A stretch of DNA of 64,000 bases from Rhizobium sp. CB3090. Lineage in GTDB: Bacteria; Pseudomonadota; Alphaproteobacteria; Rhizobiales; Rhizobiaceae. Positions 27,049 to 35,409 of this stretch are shown one piece after another. Location: positions 3,627,501 to 3,691,500 of the forward strand of contig NZ_CP121662.1 in the NCBI RefSeq assembly GCF_029714285.1, read 5' to 3'. Both the position numbers and the translations under genes were made by a program. How positions within the stretch are numbered: the first letter of the stretch is position 1; the number at the start of each line of letters is the position of its first letter. The notes beneath the pieces were generated by a model. It saw only the letters and a program-made list of their open reading frames with translations. It had not been told where the DNA came from and did not search any database.

Positions 27049-27068
27049 GTGATTAATCGTTTAATCAC
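27049..27068. promoter_or_regulatory. LacI-type operator palindrome
   Basis: GTGATTAA-TCGT-TTAATCAC is a perfect inverted repeat with the central CG typical of LacI family operators. It lies 25 bases upstream of the lacI-type gene and is probably its own binding site. Confidence 0.78.
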
Positions 27069-27206
27069 CCCTATAAGAAATGATGGGTTTTGTCGAATCC
27101 AAATTGACGTAGGTGGGTACAATCTTATGCCGGCCACGTCGGTGGCACGTGGCGGAAAATGGCGGGAGGGAGCGCGATCTCGCTCGCGCGCCCTCGTCTG
27201 AAAAGC

Positions 27207-28595
27207 TTAAGCGGCAAGCGCGTCGAGGATGCGGATCCAGGAGCGGATGCCCTTGTGATAGGATCGCAGCTCGTATTTCTCATTCGGCGAATGGATGCGA
27301 TCGTCGGCGAGGCCGAAACCGACCAGCAGGGATTCCATGCCGAGCATCTTCTGGAAGTCTCCGACGATCGGGATCGATCCGCCCATGCCGATAACGATAG
27401 CCGGCTTCGGCCACTCGCTGGAAAGTGCATTCTTTGCCTTGGTCAGCACCGGCGAATCATAGGCCAGTTGGATTGCCGGCGAGGCGCCGTGGGCATGGAA
27501 TTCCACCGAGCAGTCGGCTGGAACTTTCGAGCGGACGTAAGCGCGGAAACTGTCGCGGATTGCATCGGGGTTCTGCTGCCCGACAAGGCGGAACGATACC
27601 TTCGCCGATGCCTTGGCGGCAATCACGGTCTTGAAGCCAGCCCCGGTATAGCCCCCCGTGATGCCGTTGACCTCGGCCGTCGGCCGCGCCCAGGTGAGCT
27701 CCATCACCGAACGGCCCTTTTCGCCCGAGGGTATCGAGAGGCCGACTTCGCCGAGGAATTTTTCGGTTGTCATGCCGAGTGTTTCCCAGGAAGCCTTGAT
27801 GTTTCCCGGCGTCTCTTCGACGCCGTCATAGAAGCCATCGAGCGTGACGCGGCCGGTCTCGTCATGCAGACCGGCGAGGATGTCGGTGAGGATATGGATC
27901 GGATTGGCGGCCGCGCCGCCGAACATTCCGGAATGCAGATCGCGGTCGGCGGCATTGATGATGATTTCTTCGCCGACGAGGCCGCGCAGGCCCGCCGAGA
28001 TCGCCGGCGTATCGCCGTCCCACATGCCGGTGTCGCAGACCAGCGCATAGTCTGCCTTCAGCTCGGCGGCGTTGGCTTCGAGGAAAGGCTTCAGCGACGG
28101 TGAGCCGGATTCCTCCTCGCCTTCGAACAGGATGGTGATGCGGACCGGAAGCGCGCCCCTGATTTCCTTGTAGGCCCGGACGGCTTCAACAAAGGTCATC
28201 AATTGGCCCTTGTCGTCGGAGGTGCCGCGGCCGGTCAGGATCTTGCGGCCATTGCCCATGTCCTTCACGGCAGGCGCGAAGGGATCGCTCTCCCAAAGCT
28301 CGATCGGATCGACCGGCTGCACGTCGTAGTGGCCGTAGAACAGCAAATGTGGCGCGTCTGCAGGCGCCGCGTCATGGTGGGCAACGACCATCGGATGGCC
28401 GGGCGTGTCGCGCACGGAGGCGGTGAAGCCGAGCGAGGTCAGGTAGGCGACCAGCCATTCTGCCGCCTTGCGGCACTCTGCCTTGAAGGCCGGATCGGTC
28501 GAGATGGATTTGATGCGCAGCAGGTCGAACAGATTGTCGAGACTGGACGGAAGGTTCTGATCCGCACGGTCGAGAACGGGCGATACATCGGTCAT
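27207..28595 (-). CDS. M20 family metallodipeptidase
   Basis: The 462-residue protein is an M20/ArgE/DapE-type peptidase. Zinc and catalytic motifs are visible: LFYGHYDVQPVD at about 84-95 (His, Asp), RGTSDDKGQL at about 124-133 (bridging Asp), FEGEEESGS at about 155-163 (Glu pair) and CDTGMWDG. The long lid domain and length match the carnosinase-like (PepV/CNDP) dipeptidases annotated simply as M20 dipeptidase in rhizobia. Cytoplasmic. It is monocistronic; only about 140 bases separate it from the LacI operator on the left. Confidence 0.87.
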   Translation of the reverse strand: MTDVSPVLDRADQNLPSSLDNLFDLLRIKSISTDPAFKAECRKAAEWLVAYLTSLGFTASVRDTPGHPMVVAHHDAAPADAPHLLFYGHYDVQPVDPIELWESDPFAPAVKDMGNGRKILTGRGTSDDKGQLMTFVEAVRAYKEIRGALPVRITILFEGEEESGSPSLKPFLEANAAELKADYALVCDTGMWDGDTPAISAGLRGLVGEEIIINAADRDLHSGMFGGAAANPIHILTDILAGLHDETGRVTLDGFYDGVEETPGNIKASWETLGMTTEKFLGEVGLSIPSGEKGRSVMELTWARPTAEVNGITGGYTGAGFKTVIAAKASAKVSFRLVGQQNPDAIRDSFRAYVRSKVPADCSVEFHAHGASPAIQLAYDSPVLTKAKNALSSEWPKPAIVIGMGGSIPIVGDFQKMLGMESLLVGFGLADDRIHSPNEKYELRSYHKGIRSWIRILDALAA

Positions 28596-28708
28596 ATCCG
28601 ACTCCTTACGTGAAAATTGGCCGGACGATAGACCAAAGCCAGCCCGGTTTCGAGGCAGGAAAATCGAAAATTTCCGAATATCTGGTCAATGAATCGAGAC
28701 GCACGATG

Positions 28709-29140
28709 CTAGAGATGCTTGGCGTTTTCCAGGATGCGCCTGATATATTCGAGCAGCAGCTCGCGCTCGAAGGTGCGGAAACCGCGGAACAACTCTTTGT
28801 CCGCGGCCATCGCCGCTTCGACGGCTTCGCTCTGCATGGCAGCGGCCTTGCCGGTCAGGAAGACCAGTTGCGCGCGTTTGTCGGAGGGATGCGGCCGGCG
28901 TTCCACCAGCCCGTCGCGTTCCATCCGCGACAGCGTATTGGCCATCGTCGCCTGCTCGATATCGACGCGCTCAAGCAATTGCTTCTGCGTCAGCCCGTCT
29001 TCGGACCACAATTCGAGCAGGATCGGAAATTGACCAGGGGAAAAACCAAGCCCCGCCGCTCGTTGTTGCAACGAGCGGGCAAATCCCTTCGCCATCTGAT
29101 TGGCAAGGTAGGCCGCAGAGTCCATGCGATTAAATCCCAT
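28709..29140 (-). CDS. MarR family transcriptional regulator
   Basis: The 143-residue protein (from ATG 29140; ATG 29125 is possible) has the winged HTH of MarR: LTQKQLLERVDIEQATMANTLSRMERDGLVERR at about 62-94 in two overlapping stretches, and the wing DKRAQLVFLT. MarR dimers usually repress neighbouring efflux or catabolic genes and respond to phenolics or oxidants. No obvious target adjoins it: upstream is an sRNA candidate and polA. A longer frame to 29404 runs through the sRNA hairpins and is not credible. Confidence 0.85.
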   Translation of the reverse strand: MGFNRMDSAAYLANQMAKGFARSLQQRAAGLGFSPGQFPILLELWSEDGLTQKQLLERVDIEQATMANTLSRMERDGLVERRPHPSDKRAQLVFLTGKAAAMQSEAVEAAMAADKELFRGFRTFERELLLEYIRRILENAKHL

Positions 29141-29263
29141 GATTGCAAGTATGCCCGTATTTTGGAGTAAAACAATCATCAAATCTTGGGTGGAATGCGG
29201 CTGATGCGGGTTAAATTCTGGTAATATTTTGCGGTTTGTTTTGCTGGCTATGTGAATGAATTC

Positions 29264-29390
29264 TAATAGAAAAGCCGCCATGGCCTGGAGGTGGGACCAT
29301 GGCGGCTCTAAAGGGGGGACAAAGGCCCGGAGAGGGGGATAGGCCTTTGTCCAAGTCTGACATGGCGGGGGACAGGCCGGTTGCCAGACC
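29264..29390 (-). ncRNA. Candidate trans-acting sRNA with C-rich loops, cuckoo/alpha-r14-like
   Basis: On the minus strand three hairpins follow each other. The first pairs 29382-29389 with 29355-29362 (one wobble). The second is a perfect 11-bp stem GGACAAAGGCC/GGCCTTTGTCC (29342-29352 with 29317-29327) whose loop reads TATCCCCCTCTCCG. The third is a perfect 11-bp stem AGCCGCCATGG/CCATGGCGGCT (29297-29307 with 29273-29283), loop TCCCACCTCCAGG, followed by TTTTCTATT, a good Rho-independent terminator. The C-rich loops resemble anti-Shine-Dalgarno motifs of rhizobial cuckoo/alpha-r14 sRNAs. A CTTGAA -35-like element lies upstream, near 29443. Family membership is inferred from this architecture, not from a model search. 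Confidence 0.65.
29273..29307 (-). terminator. Rho-independent terminator of the sRNA candidate
   Basis: The 11-bp perfect stem (29297-29307 with 29273-29283) with a 13-base loop is followed on the minus strand by TTTTCTATT. No protein gene ends just before it, which supports a separate short transcript. Confidence 0.75.
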
Positions 29391-29571
29391 CTCGGCGTAA
29401 TCAATCGCCGGTGAGTATGAGATGAGGCTGCAAATATGGTTTTTCAAGGGAATCCGCAGATTAGATTGATTAAAAATTGGTAACGTTCGAGTGAGAAATT
29501 TGGCCGGTCTGCACAGCGCCTGATGGAACTTTATATGGACGTTGGAAGTGCGCCACGCTATCCATGCTTCC

Positions 29572-32500
29572 ATGAAAAAAGGTGATCATCTCTTCCTCGT
29601 CGACGGCTCCGGTTTCATTTTCCGGGCCTTTCATGCCCTGCCGCCGCTGACGCGCAAATCCGATGGATTGCCGGTCGGCGCCGTCTCCGGTTTCTGCAAC
29701 ATGCTGTGGAAGCTGCTGACCTCGGCGCGCGACACTTCGGTCGGCGTCACCCCGACGCATTTTGCCGTCATCTTCGATTATTCCTCGAAGACATTCCGCA
29801 AGGATATCTATGGAGCCTACAAGGCAAACCGTTCGGCACCGCCCGAAGAACTGATCCCGCAATTCGGGCTCATCCGCGAGGCGACGCGCGCCTTCAATCT
29901 GCCTTGCATCGAGACAGACGGCTTCGAGGCGGACGACATCATCGCCACTTACTCCCGCCAGGCCGAAGCGATCGGCGCCGACGTCACCATCATCTCCTCC
30001 GACAAGGATCTGATGCAGCTCGTCACCCCCATGGTCCACATGTATGACAGCATGAAGGACAAGCAGATCGGCATCCCCGATGTCATCGAGAAGTGGGGTG
30101 TGCCGCCGGAAAAGATGATCGACCTGCAGGCCATGACCGGCGATTCCGTCGATAACGTGCCCGGCATTCCCGGCATCGGCCCGAAGACGGCTGCGCAGCT
30201 TCTGGAAGAGTTCGGTGATCTCGACACGCTGCTCGCCCGCGCCGGCGAGATCAAGCAGCAAAAGCGCCGCGAAAACATCGTCGCCAATGCCGAACTCGCC
30301 CGGATTTCCCGGCAATTGGTGACGCTCAGGACCGATGTGCCGCTGGAACTGCCGCTCGAGGCATTGGTGCTTGAGCCGCAGAACGGCCCGAAATTGGTCG
30401 GCTTCCTGAAGGCGATGGAATTCACTTCGCTCACGCGCCGCGTCGCCGATGCCTGCGATTGCGATGCGGCTGCGATCGAACCGTCCGAGGTCAAGGTCGA
30501 GTGGGGCGAGGCCGCCCATGGTCCCGACCTCGATGTCGGCGAAAATGTCGATCTCGTTGCCGGTGGCGAGGTGTCTGCCGAGGGTGCTTCCGTGCCTGCG
30601 CCGGCCGTCAAGGCGCGTATGGCATCCGAGAGCGCCGCAGAGCCGGCCGAACTCGCCAAAGCGCGGGCGGCAAGCTTTGCCACGGCGCCGATCGATCATT
30701 CGACATATGTCACCATCCGAGATGTGGCCGCTCTCGACCAGTGGATCGCAGACGCGCGCGAGACCGGCATCGTTGCCTTCGATACTGAGACGACCTCGCT
30801 CGACGCCATGCAGGCCGAAATTGTCGGCTTTTCGCTGGCGATCGCCGATAACCGGAACGATCCTTCCGGTGCGGTCATCCGCGCCGCTTACGTGCCGCTC
30901 GGCCACAAGAACGGCGTCGGCGATCTGCTCGGCGGCGGACTGGTGGACAATCAGATTCCGCTGCGCGATGCCTTGCCACGGTTGAAGGATCTGCTCGAAG
31001 ACCCCTCCGTCCTCAAGATCGCGCAGAACCTGAAATACGACTACCTGCTGATGAAGCGTTATGGCATCGAACTCAAGGCCTTCGATGACACCATGCTGCT
31101 GTCCTACGTGCTTGACGGCGGTGCCAATGCAGTCCACGGCATGGACAGCCTGTCGGAGCGCTGGCTCGGCCACAAGCCGATCGCCTATAAGGACGTCGTC
31201 GGAAGCGGCAGATCCAACGTCACCTTCGATCTCGTCGATATCGACCGGGCCACGGCCTACGCCGCCGAAGATGCCGATGTGACGCTGCGGCTTTGGCTGG
31301 TGCTGAAGCCTCGGTTGGCGGCGGAAAAGCTCACCAGCGTCTATGAGCGCTTGGAGCGGCCGCTGGTGCCGGTTTTGGCCCATATGGAAGAGCGCGGCAT
31401 CACCATCGACCGGCAGATCCTGTCGCGCCTCTCCGGCGAGCTGGCGCAGGGTGCTGCCGCGCTGGAGGATGAGATTTACACGCTGGCCGGCGAGCGTTTC
31501 AATATCGGGTCACCGAAGCAGCTCGGCGATATTCTCTTTGGCAAGATGGGCCTTGCCGGTGGCAACAAAACCAAGACGGGGCAATGGTCGACCTCGGCGC
31601 AGGTGCTGGAAGATCTGGCCGCCGCCGGCTTCGAACTGCCGCGCAAGATCGTCGACTGGCGCCAGCTCACCAAGCTGAAATCCACTTATACCGACGCTTT
31701 GCCGGGCTACGTCCACCCCGAGACCAAACGGGTCCATACCTCCTATTCGCTGGCCTCGACCACGACCGGACGGCTGTCCTCCTCCGAGCCTAACCTGCAG
31801 AACATTCCGGTTCGCACGGCCGAAGGCCGCAAGATCCGCACGGCTTTCATCTCGACGCCGGGTCACAAGCTGATCTCGGCCGACTATAGCCAGATCGAAC
31901 TCCGCGTGCTGGCGCATGTCGCTAATATTCCGCAGCTCGAACAGGCCTTTGCCGACGGCGTCGATATTCACGCTATGACGGCCTCGGAAATGTTCAGCGT
32001 GCCGATCGAGGGCATGCCGAGCGAAGTGCGCCGTCGCGCCAAGGCGATCAACTTCGGCATCATCTACGGCATTTCCGCCTTCGGCCTTGCCAACCAGCTT
32101 TCGATCGAGCGTTCGGAAGCCGGCGACTACATCAAGCGGTACTTCGAGCGCTTCCCCGGCATTCGCGATTATATGGAAGGCACCAAGGCTGCCGCCCGCG
32201 ACAAGGGATATGTCGAGACCATCTTCGGCCGCCGCGTGCATTTTCCGGAAATCCGCTCCTCCAACCCGTCCGTGCGAGCCTTCAACGAACGCGCCTCGAT
32301 CAATGCGCCGATCCAGGGCTCGGCCGCCGACGTCATCCGCCGCGCCATGGTCAAGATGGAGCCGGCGCTTGCGGCCGCCGGTCTTGGCGATCGCGTGCGC
32401 ATGCTGCTGCAGGTGCACGACGAACTGATCTTCGAAGTCGAAGACGCCGATGTCGAGCGCTCGACGCCGATCATCGTCTCGGTCATGGAAAATGCCGCCA

Positions 32501-32574
32501 TGCCGGCGGTCGATATGTCCGTGCCGCTGAAGGTGGACGCGCGCGCGGCTCACAATTGGGACGAAGCACACTGA
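29572..32574 (+). CDS. polA: DNA polymerase I
   Basis: The protein is 1000 residues from ATG 29572, where the conserved start MKKGDHLFLVDGSGFIFRA begins. Three domains are present. The 5'-nuclease (1 to about 290) has FHALPPL, TDGFEADDIIA and GDSVDNVPGIPGIGPKTA. The 3'-5' exonuclease (about 390-590) keeps FDTETTSLD and the late YAAEDADVTLRL, so proofreading is probably active. The polymerase (about 610-1000) has motif A ADYSQIELRVLAH, motif B RRAKAINFGIIYG and motif C LQVHDELIFEV. A Glu/Ala-rich linker (about 300-385) separates the first two domains. It replaces RNA primers and fills repair gaps. Confidence 0.96.
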   Translation: MKKGDHLFLVDGSGFIFRAFHALPPLTRKSDGLPVGAVSGFCNMLWKLLTSARDTSVGVTPTHFAVIFDYSSKTFRKDIYGAYKANRSAPPEELIPQFGLIREATRAFNLPCIETDGFEADDIIATYSRQAEAIGADVTIISSDKDLMQLVTPMVHMYDSMKDKQIGIPDVIEKWGVPPEKMIDLQAMTGDSVDNVPGIPGIGPKTAAQLLEEFGDLDTLLARAGEIKQQKRRENIVANAELARISRQLVTLRTDVPLELPLEALVLEPQNGPKLVGFLKAMEFTSLTRRVADACDCDAAAIEPSEVKVEWGEAAHGPDLDVGENVDLVAGGEVSAEGASVPAPAVKARMASESAAEPAELAKARAASFATAPIDHSTYVTIRDVAALDQWIADARETGIVAFDTETTSLDAMQAEIVGFSLAIADNRNDPSGAVIRAAYVPLGHKNGVGDLLGGGLVDNQIPLRDALPRLKDLLEDPSVLKIAQNLKYDYLLMKRYGIELKAFDDTMLLSYVLDGGANAVHGMDSLSERWLGHKPIAYKDVVGSGRSNVTFDLVDIDRATAYAAEDADVTLRLWLVLKPRLAAEKLTSVYERLERPLVPVLAHMEERGITIDRQILSRLSGELAQGAAALEDEIYTLAGERFNIGSPKQLGDILFGKMGLAGGNKTKTGQWSTSAQVLEDLAAAGFELPRKIVDWRQLTKLKSTYTDALPGYVHPETKRVHTSYSLASTTTGRLSSSEPNLQNIPVRTAEGRKIRTAFISTPGHKLISADYSQIELRVLAHVANIPQLEQAFADGVDIHAMTASEMFSVPIEGMPSEVRRRAKAINFGIIYGISAFGLANQLSIERSEAGDYIKRYFERFPGIRDYMEGTKAAARDKGYVETIFGRRVHFPEIRSSNPSVRAFNERASINAPIQGSAADVIRRAMVKMEPALAAAGLGDRVRMLLQVHDELIFEVEDADVERSTPIIVSVMENAAMPAVDMSVPLKVDARAAHNWDEAH

Positions 32575-32617
32575 GGCAATCCGGGCATAGCCAGAAGGTC
32601 AGCCCCCATAGTGAGGC

Positions 32618-32757
32618 GGCCCCCTCATCCGACCCTTCGGGCCACCTTCTCCCCGAGGGGAGAAGGGAAAATGGAGCGTGCCGCAAATCCCTACCTTCTC
32701 TCCAGCGGAGAGAAGGATGCGCGAAGCGCAGGTTGTGGGGGCGTTGCACCGTGAGCT
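32618..32757. repeat. REP/RIME-like repeat, family A copy 2 (double)
   Basis: Two hairpin modules: ACCTTCTCCCC/GGGGAGAAGG near 32643-32667 and the variant ACCTTCTC/GAGAGAAGG near 32692-32716, followed by GGGGGCGTTGCACCGTGAG. It begins with CCCCCTCATCCGACCC. It fills the convergent gap between polA and phnN. Confidence 0.78.
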
Positions 32758-32781
32758 TCCGCAGGTGCGGCACAAGCCGCC

Positions 32782-33384
32782 TTATCTTGCAATCAACGCT
32801 TCCAGCTCGGCGATGATCGCGCGTTCGGCCTCTTCAAGGGTGCCGCTGTTGTCGATATTAGCAACGTCATAGCTGCCGTTGACGGTGAGCGAGCCGCGTT
32901 CCAGCCGCTTCAGCACGTCCTCGCGGCTCTCGCGGCCGCGTGCCATCAGCCGCTCGGCTAGTACTTCGCGCTGCGCCGTGATGTTGATGACTTTCAGCCG
33001 CGGAAAGGCGGTCTGGAAACGGTCGAGCACCGAGCGCGAGCCGTTGGCGATGACGAGATGGCCGAGGGCAAGCTCATCGCGGACCGCTGCCGGAATTCCG
33101 TATTTCAGGCCATGCGCTTCCCAGGAAACAGCAAAGGCGCCGGCGCGCTGCAGGGCGTCGAAATCGGCATCCGAGACGCTTTTGTGATCCTCGTTGCCGG
33201 CATCGCCTTCACGGGTGATGATGCGGCGGACGAAATGGACATCCGGCCGGCCGGCGAGATGCCGGGCGGCGAGATTCATCAGCGTATCCTTGCCGGCACC
33301 GCTGGGTCCGACCACCACGGCCATAATGCCGGCTGTGTCGGACGCCAAGTTCTTAGCCGGCTTTCTGTTGGCCTCGACCGTCAT
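32782..33384 (-). CDS. phnN: Ribose 1,5-bisphosphate phosphokinase
   Basis: The 200-residue kinase has Walker A VGPSGAGKDTLM at about 26-37 and a guanylate-kinase-like fold (RRIITREGDAGNEDH). PhnN phosphorylates ribose 1,5-bisphosphate to PRPP, salvaging the ribose part of the C-P lyase product. Its start overlaps the phnM stop by four bases. It is the last gene of the phnCDEE-DUF1045-phnMN operon, with a repeat element after it. Confidence 0.92.
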   Translation of the reverse strand: MTVEANRKPAKNLASDTAGIMAVVVGPSGAGKDTLMNLAARHLAGRPDVHFVRRIITREGDAGNEDHKSVSDADFDALQRAGAFAVSWEAHGLKYGIPAAVRDELALGHLVIANGSRSVLDRFQTAFPRLKVINITAQREVLAERLMARGRESREDVLKRLERGSLTVNGSYDVANIDNSGTLEEAERAIIAELEALIAR

Positions 33385-34520
33385 GCGACACGCCGTCCCT
33401 CTCGCCAGACAGAGCGCGTCACCGGCACGCCATGATCGCGACGGACACGCACGAGATCGGCGCGCAGGCCCTCGGCGATACGGCCACGGTCGTTCAGGCT
33501 GACGGTCTTTGCGGGAGTTGCGGTCACCATGGCGATCGCCTGCGGCAGGGAAATGCTCTCGACCTCATCCGCAAGGATGAAGGGCGCATGCAGTAGGCTG
33601 AGCGGCACATAATCCGACGACAACACATCGAGCACGCCGAGTTCGGCGAGATCGCGGGCGGCGATATTGCCGGAATGCGACTTGCCGCGGACGATGTTTG
33701 GCGCCCCCATCAGCACGCTCATGCCCGCGCCGTGCGACGCCTTGGCGGCGTCGATGCTGGTCGGGAATTCGGCAAGGCGAACGCCGTAATTGATGGCTTC
33801 GTCGACATGCGCAAGCGTCGCGTCGTCATGGCTGGCGATCGTGATGCCGCGTTCGGCGCAGACCTTGGAGATGGCATCGCGATGCGGCGTTGCGTATTTG
33901 GCCGATTCTTCCTGGCGCTTGGCAACGAAACGGGCAAAAGCCTCGTCGCTCAGGCCGCGCTTCTTCTGATAGTAGAAGATGTATTGATCCATGGTCTGGA
34001 ACTGGCGTTGGCCCGGCGCATGGTCCATCAGTGAAACCAGACGGACGTAAGGGTCCTTCTCGAAATCCTGGAAATGATCGAGGACATTGTCGGAGGAAAC
34101 CTCGCAACGCAAGTGGATCAGGTGTTCGGCGCGCAACCGGTCCTCGCGTTCCGCCGCCTGGATAGCATCGGCCATGTCGCGCATTTCGCCGCGCTCGAAA
34201 CCGCCGTCTTCATCCGAGCCCATGCGCAGGCAGTCGAATACGGTGGTGATGCCGGAGGTGACGACCTGGGCGTCATGCGCCTGGATGGCCGCCGTCTTGT
34301 TCCAGCGCACGCCTGGGCGCGGCGAATAGTGAGCTTCCAGATGGTCCGTATGCAGCTCGACGAGACCGGGGATCAGATAGTCGCCCTCGAAATCCTCACC
34401 GATGGCGGACTTGCCTTCCGAAATGCCGGCAATACGACCGTCACGGATCAGCACGGAGCCTTCGACGATCTTATCTTCGAGGACGATGCGGGCGTTGGAA
34501 AGGACGGTTTCTTTGGTCAT
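33381..34520 (-). CDS. phnM: Alpha-D-ribose 1-methylphosphonate 5-triphosphate diphosphatase
   Basis: The 379-residue amidohydrolase-fold protein has the metal motif ELHTDHLEAHYSPRPG at about 56-71, further His in IASHDDATLAH, and VLSSDYVPLSLLHA for the late Asp. PhnM removes pyrophosphate from the ribose triphosphate phosphonate intermediate before C-P cleavage. Length matches E. coli PhnM (378). It follows the DUF1045 gene by 16 bases and overlaps phnN. Confidence 0.94.
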   Translation of the reverse strand: MTKETVLSNARIVLEDKIVEGSVLIRDGRIAGISEGKSAIGEDFEGDYLIPGLVELHTDHLEAHYSPRPGVRWNKTAAIQAHDAQVVTSGITTVFDCLRMGSDEDGGFERGEMRDMADAIQAAEREDRLRAEHLIHLRCEVSSDNVLDHFQDFEKDPYVRLVSLMDHAPGQRQFQTMDQYIFYYQKKRGLSDEAFARFVAKRQEESAKYATPHRDAISKVCAERGITIASHDDATLAHVDEAINYGVRLAEFPTSIDAAKASHGAGMSVLMGAPNIVRGKSHSGNIAARDLAELGVLDVLSSDYVPLSLLHAPFILADEVESISLPQAIAMVTATPAKTVSLNDRGRIAEGLRADLVRVRRDHGVPVTRSVWREGRRVA

Positions 34521-34536
34521 GTCAGGTCTTTCGCTA

Positions 34537-35223
34537 TTAGGCGCCGGAAAGCGGCAGCCAGGAACGGACGGTAAAAGGAGCGCCGCGCTCTTCTTCGATG
34601 AAGACGGCGAGGCCGGAAACGGCGAGCGCCTTGCCGATATGGTCGGCGAAGCGGTCGCGCAGGACGTCGTGCATGTCGGCTTGACGTTCGGTTGGAACGC
34701 GCCCGGTCAACGTCATATGGAAACGGAACTCGTCATTGACGTAGGGATAGCCCCAGCGCAGCAGATTGGCGCGCTGCGGCTCAGTCAAGCCTTCCGGATT
34801 GCGCCGGGTGATATCATGATCCGAAAGCGGCGCGCGGAACGGTTCGAAGGTCTTGACCACCCGCGAGGCAAAATCCTGTAGCGGCTGGTAAAGCGAGCCG
34901 GGTACCAGCGCGAAGAAATGCCCGAGCTGGCCAAGCACCAGTTCCGGAATCGTAAAAGCCTTGGTGCGGGCGGCGAACTCGGCGGCGACATCGAGAAGAT
35001 CGCGCTCAGTCACCGAGCCGGCAAGCTCGAACGGCGCCTTCAGCGTGGCGTGAAAGCCATATCGGCGCGGATCGGCGGTCAGTTCGGCATGGCCTTCCGG
35101 CACGGGACCCATGGCCCTGTCGGAAAAGATCTCATCGGAAAATGCATCGCGGCCGAGCCAGCGAGCGGCAAGCGCGGTCAGCGGATCGTCTTTGGGCGGC
35201 GTGAAATAGAGAGCATAGCGCAA
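34537..35223 (-). CDS. DUF1045 family protein of phosphonate operons
   Basis: The protein is 228 residues from TTG 35223, selected because AAGGAA lies about ten bases upstream and the sequence LRYALYFTPPKDDPLT is where family members begin; the open frame reaches 35373 but its N-terminus is not conserved-looking. It has the two H-x-T/S-type motifs of the 2H phosphoesterase fold: FHATLKAPF at about 65-73 and FRFHMTLTGRV at about 172-182. Family members occur next to phnM, and a cyclic ribose phosphate phosphodiesterase role like that of PhnPP/PhnP has been suggested; not proven here. No phnP gene is in this window. Confidence 0.8.
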   Translation of the reverse strand: MRYALYFTPPKDDPLTALAARWLGRDAFSDEIFSDRAMGPVPEGHAELTADPRRYGFHATLKAPFELAGSVTERDLLDVAAEFAARTKAFTIPELVLGQLGHFFALVPGSLYQPLQDFASRVVKTFEPFRAPLSDHDITRRNPEGLTEPQRANLLRWGYPYVNDEFRFHMTLTGRVPTERQADMHDVLRDRFADHIGKALAVSGLAVFIEEERGAPFTVRSWLPLSGA

Positions 35224-35409
35224 GGCTGCATTCCTTGGAAAATCGGCGCGAGACACTGTTGGGTGATTTGCGACAAACCGCAAGAGCAGCAAGGCAGCAG
35301 CGGTTCGAATCCGGCTAAAGCGAACTCGAGCAATGTTGTCTTGCCGACCTGCGCTACCGGATTCCCGTGACAAAATGATGATGCGCCGCGTTTTTTTTCC
35401 GAAGGCTTC

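Noticed and set aside
29141..29404. N-terminal extension of the MarR gene
   Set aside because: It would translate the sRNA hairpins; MarR proteins begin where MGFNRMD starts.
29470..31383. Open frame of over 600 codons antisense to polA
   Set aside because: polA is unmistakable on the other strand; the antisense peptide has no domain motifs and is the usual high-GC mirror effect.
35318..35340. GGTTCGAATCC, a tRNA T-arm-like sequence near the DUF1045 start
   Set aside because: No acceptor stem, D arm or anticodon arm can be folded around it on either strand; it is probably chance in the leader of the TTG-started gene.
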